Origin: Planctomycetota bacterium
GTDB taxonomy: Bacteria > Planctomycetota > UBA1135 > UBA2386
Assembly: GCA_003235605.1 (NCBI GenBank)
Contig: QJVU01000076.1
Span: forward strand, 1-13,778
Length of the DNA stretch: 13,778 nt
Direction: 5' to 3'
Every line of letters starts with the position of its first letter. The stretch's first letter is position 1. The notes beneath the pieces were generated by a model. It was not told the origin of the DNA. It made no database searches and saw only the letters and a program-made list of their open reading frames with translations. Below are positions 12,799 through 13,778 of the stretch, one piece after another. A program made the position numbers and the translations under genes.

Positions 12799-13778
12799 AT
12801 GAGCCTACGCCTGGGAACCTTGTTGGTTCTTGTTGTGGGGTTGGGGAGCATGCCGCCCCCGGACCCGATTCCGACCAAGGTCAAGATGTCTGTGGACCGC
12901 GGCCTCGCGTGGTTGCTGATGGCGCAGAACCGCGACGGGTCGTGGGGCAGCGAGCCCAAGGTTCCGGGTGACATCGCCAACACGGCGATGGCGACACTGA
13001 CGCTGATGTCCACCGGCAGCACCATCAAGCGGGGGCAATACCATCGCCAGATACGGCGCGCGGTGGATTGGTCCCTGCGACGGATCAAGCGCGGCATCAA
13101 CTACGGCGGCGCGCCGTACCAACCCCACCACACGCAGATCCAGAACGACCTCGGCCCGAACATCAACATCTATTACGCGGCACTGCTGTTGAGCCAGCTC
13201 ATCCCGCTGGAGTTGGAGCGATGGGAGGAGGCATTCGCCCGCGAGAAACTCCGCGACATGACCAGGACGATTGCGGGCCTTCAACAACGCAATGGCGCAT
13301 TCGAAATGAGCTACGAACCGATGTTGACGACCGTGACCGCGTGGCTCTGCCTGCGCCAGTCCGCAGCGATCGGCGTCTCGGTCCGCGGCGCTTCGGTGGA
13401 GAAGGTGCTCCAGTACCTCAGGCGTGAGTGCTACCAACCGGAGTCGGGCTTCTTTCGCGATCCGAGCCACGGCGACGGGCCGCGCTTCGTCACCCAGGCG
13501 GGCGGGCTCCGCGTGTTCTACGGCATGGGAGAAGAGCAGGCGTCGGACATGCAGAAGGCGACCAGGGTGCTGGCGCGCATGCGCTTCGACCAAGAGGCTG
13601 CCGGCCGAGCCGGAGGCGAACACTACCTGGCGGCCCTGTTCGCGGTCCAAGCCCTGCACCTCGGCAAAGACAGACCGTTTGCGGCGTTCTACCACGCGAT
13701 CGCCAACGACATCTGCCGCAGCCAGAACAAGGACGGCAGCTGGACAGGTTATCACTGCATCACCGCGCGCGTGTTCTG
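12799..13778 (+). CDS. Exported prenyltransferase/squalene-cyclase-repeat (alpha/alpha toroid) protein, C-terminus cut by window edge
   Basis: The plus-strand frame starts at the ATG at 12799 and remains open to the end of the window (326 complete codons). A short hydrophobic N-terminus (2-18, SLRLGTLLVLVVGLGSM) resembles a signal peptide. The body is helical and carries QW-type repeats of the terpene cyclase / prenyltransferase toroid: GLAWLLMAQNRDGSWG (35-50), TIAGLQQRNGAF and ICRSQNKDGSWTGYHCITA (near the window edge). A GGAGG (12783-12787) lies 11 nt upstream of the ATG. Planctomycetes carry many proteins of this repeat type, usually of unknown substrate. The DxDD motif of true squalene-hopene cyclases is not visible in the part shown. 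It is therefore more likely a toroid binding or scaffolding protein than a known cyclase. The missing C-terminus could change that view. Confidence 0.85.
   Translation, partial: MSLRLGTLLVLVVGLGSMPPPDPIPTKVKMSVDRGLAWLLMAQNRDGSWGSEPKVPGDIANTAMATLTLMSTGSTIKRGQYHRQIRRAVDWSLRRIKRGINYGGAPYQPHHTQIQNDLGPNINIYYAALLLSQLIPLELERWEEAFAREKLRDMTRTIAGLQQRNGAFEMSYEPMLTTVTAWLCLRQSAAIGVSVRGASVEKVLQYLRRECYQPESGFFRDPSHGDGPRFVTQAGGLRVFYGMGEEQASDMQKATRVLARMRFDQEAAGRAGGEHYLAALFAVQALHLGKDRPFAAFYHAIANDICRSQNKDGSWTGYHCITARVF

Noticed and set aside
12805..13755. 316-codon minus-strand frame opposite the toroid protein gene
   Set aside because: The plus-strand frame has signal peptide and QW-like repeats, and this one is a composition shadow.

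Overview
The window is a GC-rich bacterial chromosome segment with tightly packed genes on both strands. Several traits point to a Planctomycetota-like organism, probably uncultured: large secreted proteins of unknown function, an alpha/alpha-toroid (squalene-cyclase-repeat) protein, a beta-propeller-like secreted protein ending in a domain with a Cys-Gly-Ser and GAPxC pattern that I associate with planctomycete exported proteins, and a bacterial HTTM / gamma-carboxylase-like membrane protein. The assignment rests on protein style only, because there is no rRNA or tRNA here.

Left part (1-3669). Two minus-strand genes lie in tandem: a lipoprotein cut by the window edge, and a 716-residue exported protein with three copies of an approximately 80-residue module, a His/Tyr/Trp-rich segment and an Arg/Gly-rich tail. 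A plus-strand gene for a small exported protein with a dense Asp cluster follows. It ends tail-to-tail, with a 10-bp overlap, against a minus-strand gene for an HTTM/vitamin-K-dependent gamma-carboxylase-like membrane protein (3660-5006).

Centre (5090-11215). Eight plus-strand genes. The first is a 2-Cys-type peroxiredoxin whose peroxidatic position is an in-frame TGA followed at once by a strong bacterial SECIS-like hairpin. I read it as one intact 213-residue selenoprotein (PrxU type), which a standard gene caller would split into a 65-residue fragment and a 127-residue fragment. Next comes a compact type II secretion / type IV pilus-like operon with overlapping genes: a short GspE ATPase, two different GspF-like membrane platform proteins in tandem, and three small pseudopilins. 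The last gene is a long-form QueF (preQ0 reductase, queuosine pathway). It carries Ala where the family has the active-site His of the FHE motif.

Right part (11254-13778). A minus-strand exported beta-propeller-like protein and a plus-strand exported alpha/alpha-toroid protein (cut by the window edge) diverge from a 189-bp intergenic region with candidate promoters for both. The motif GCTAGAATC occurs here and again upstream of the Asp-rich protein gene, which suggests a shared -10 type.

The strongest observations are the selenocysteine peroxiredoxin with its SECIS element, the minimal pseudopilus operon with paired GspF proteins, and the QueF active-site substitution. No tRNA, rRNA, CRISPR array, insertion sequence or phage gene was recognised.
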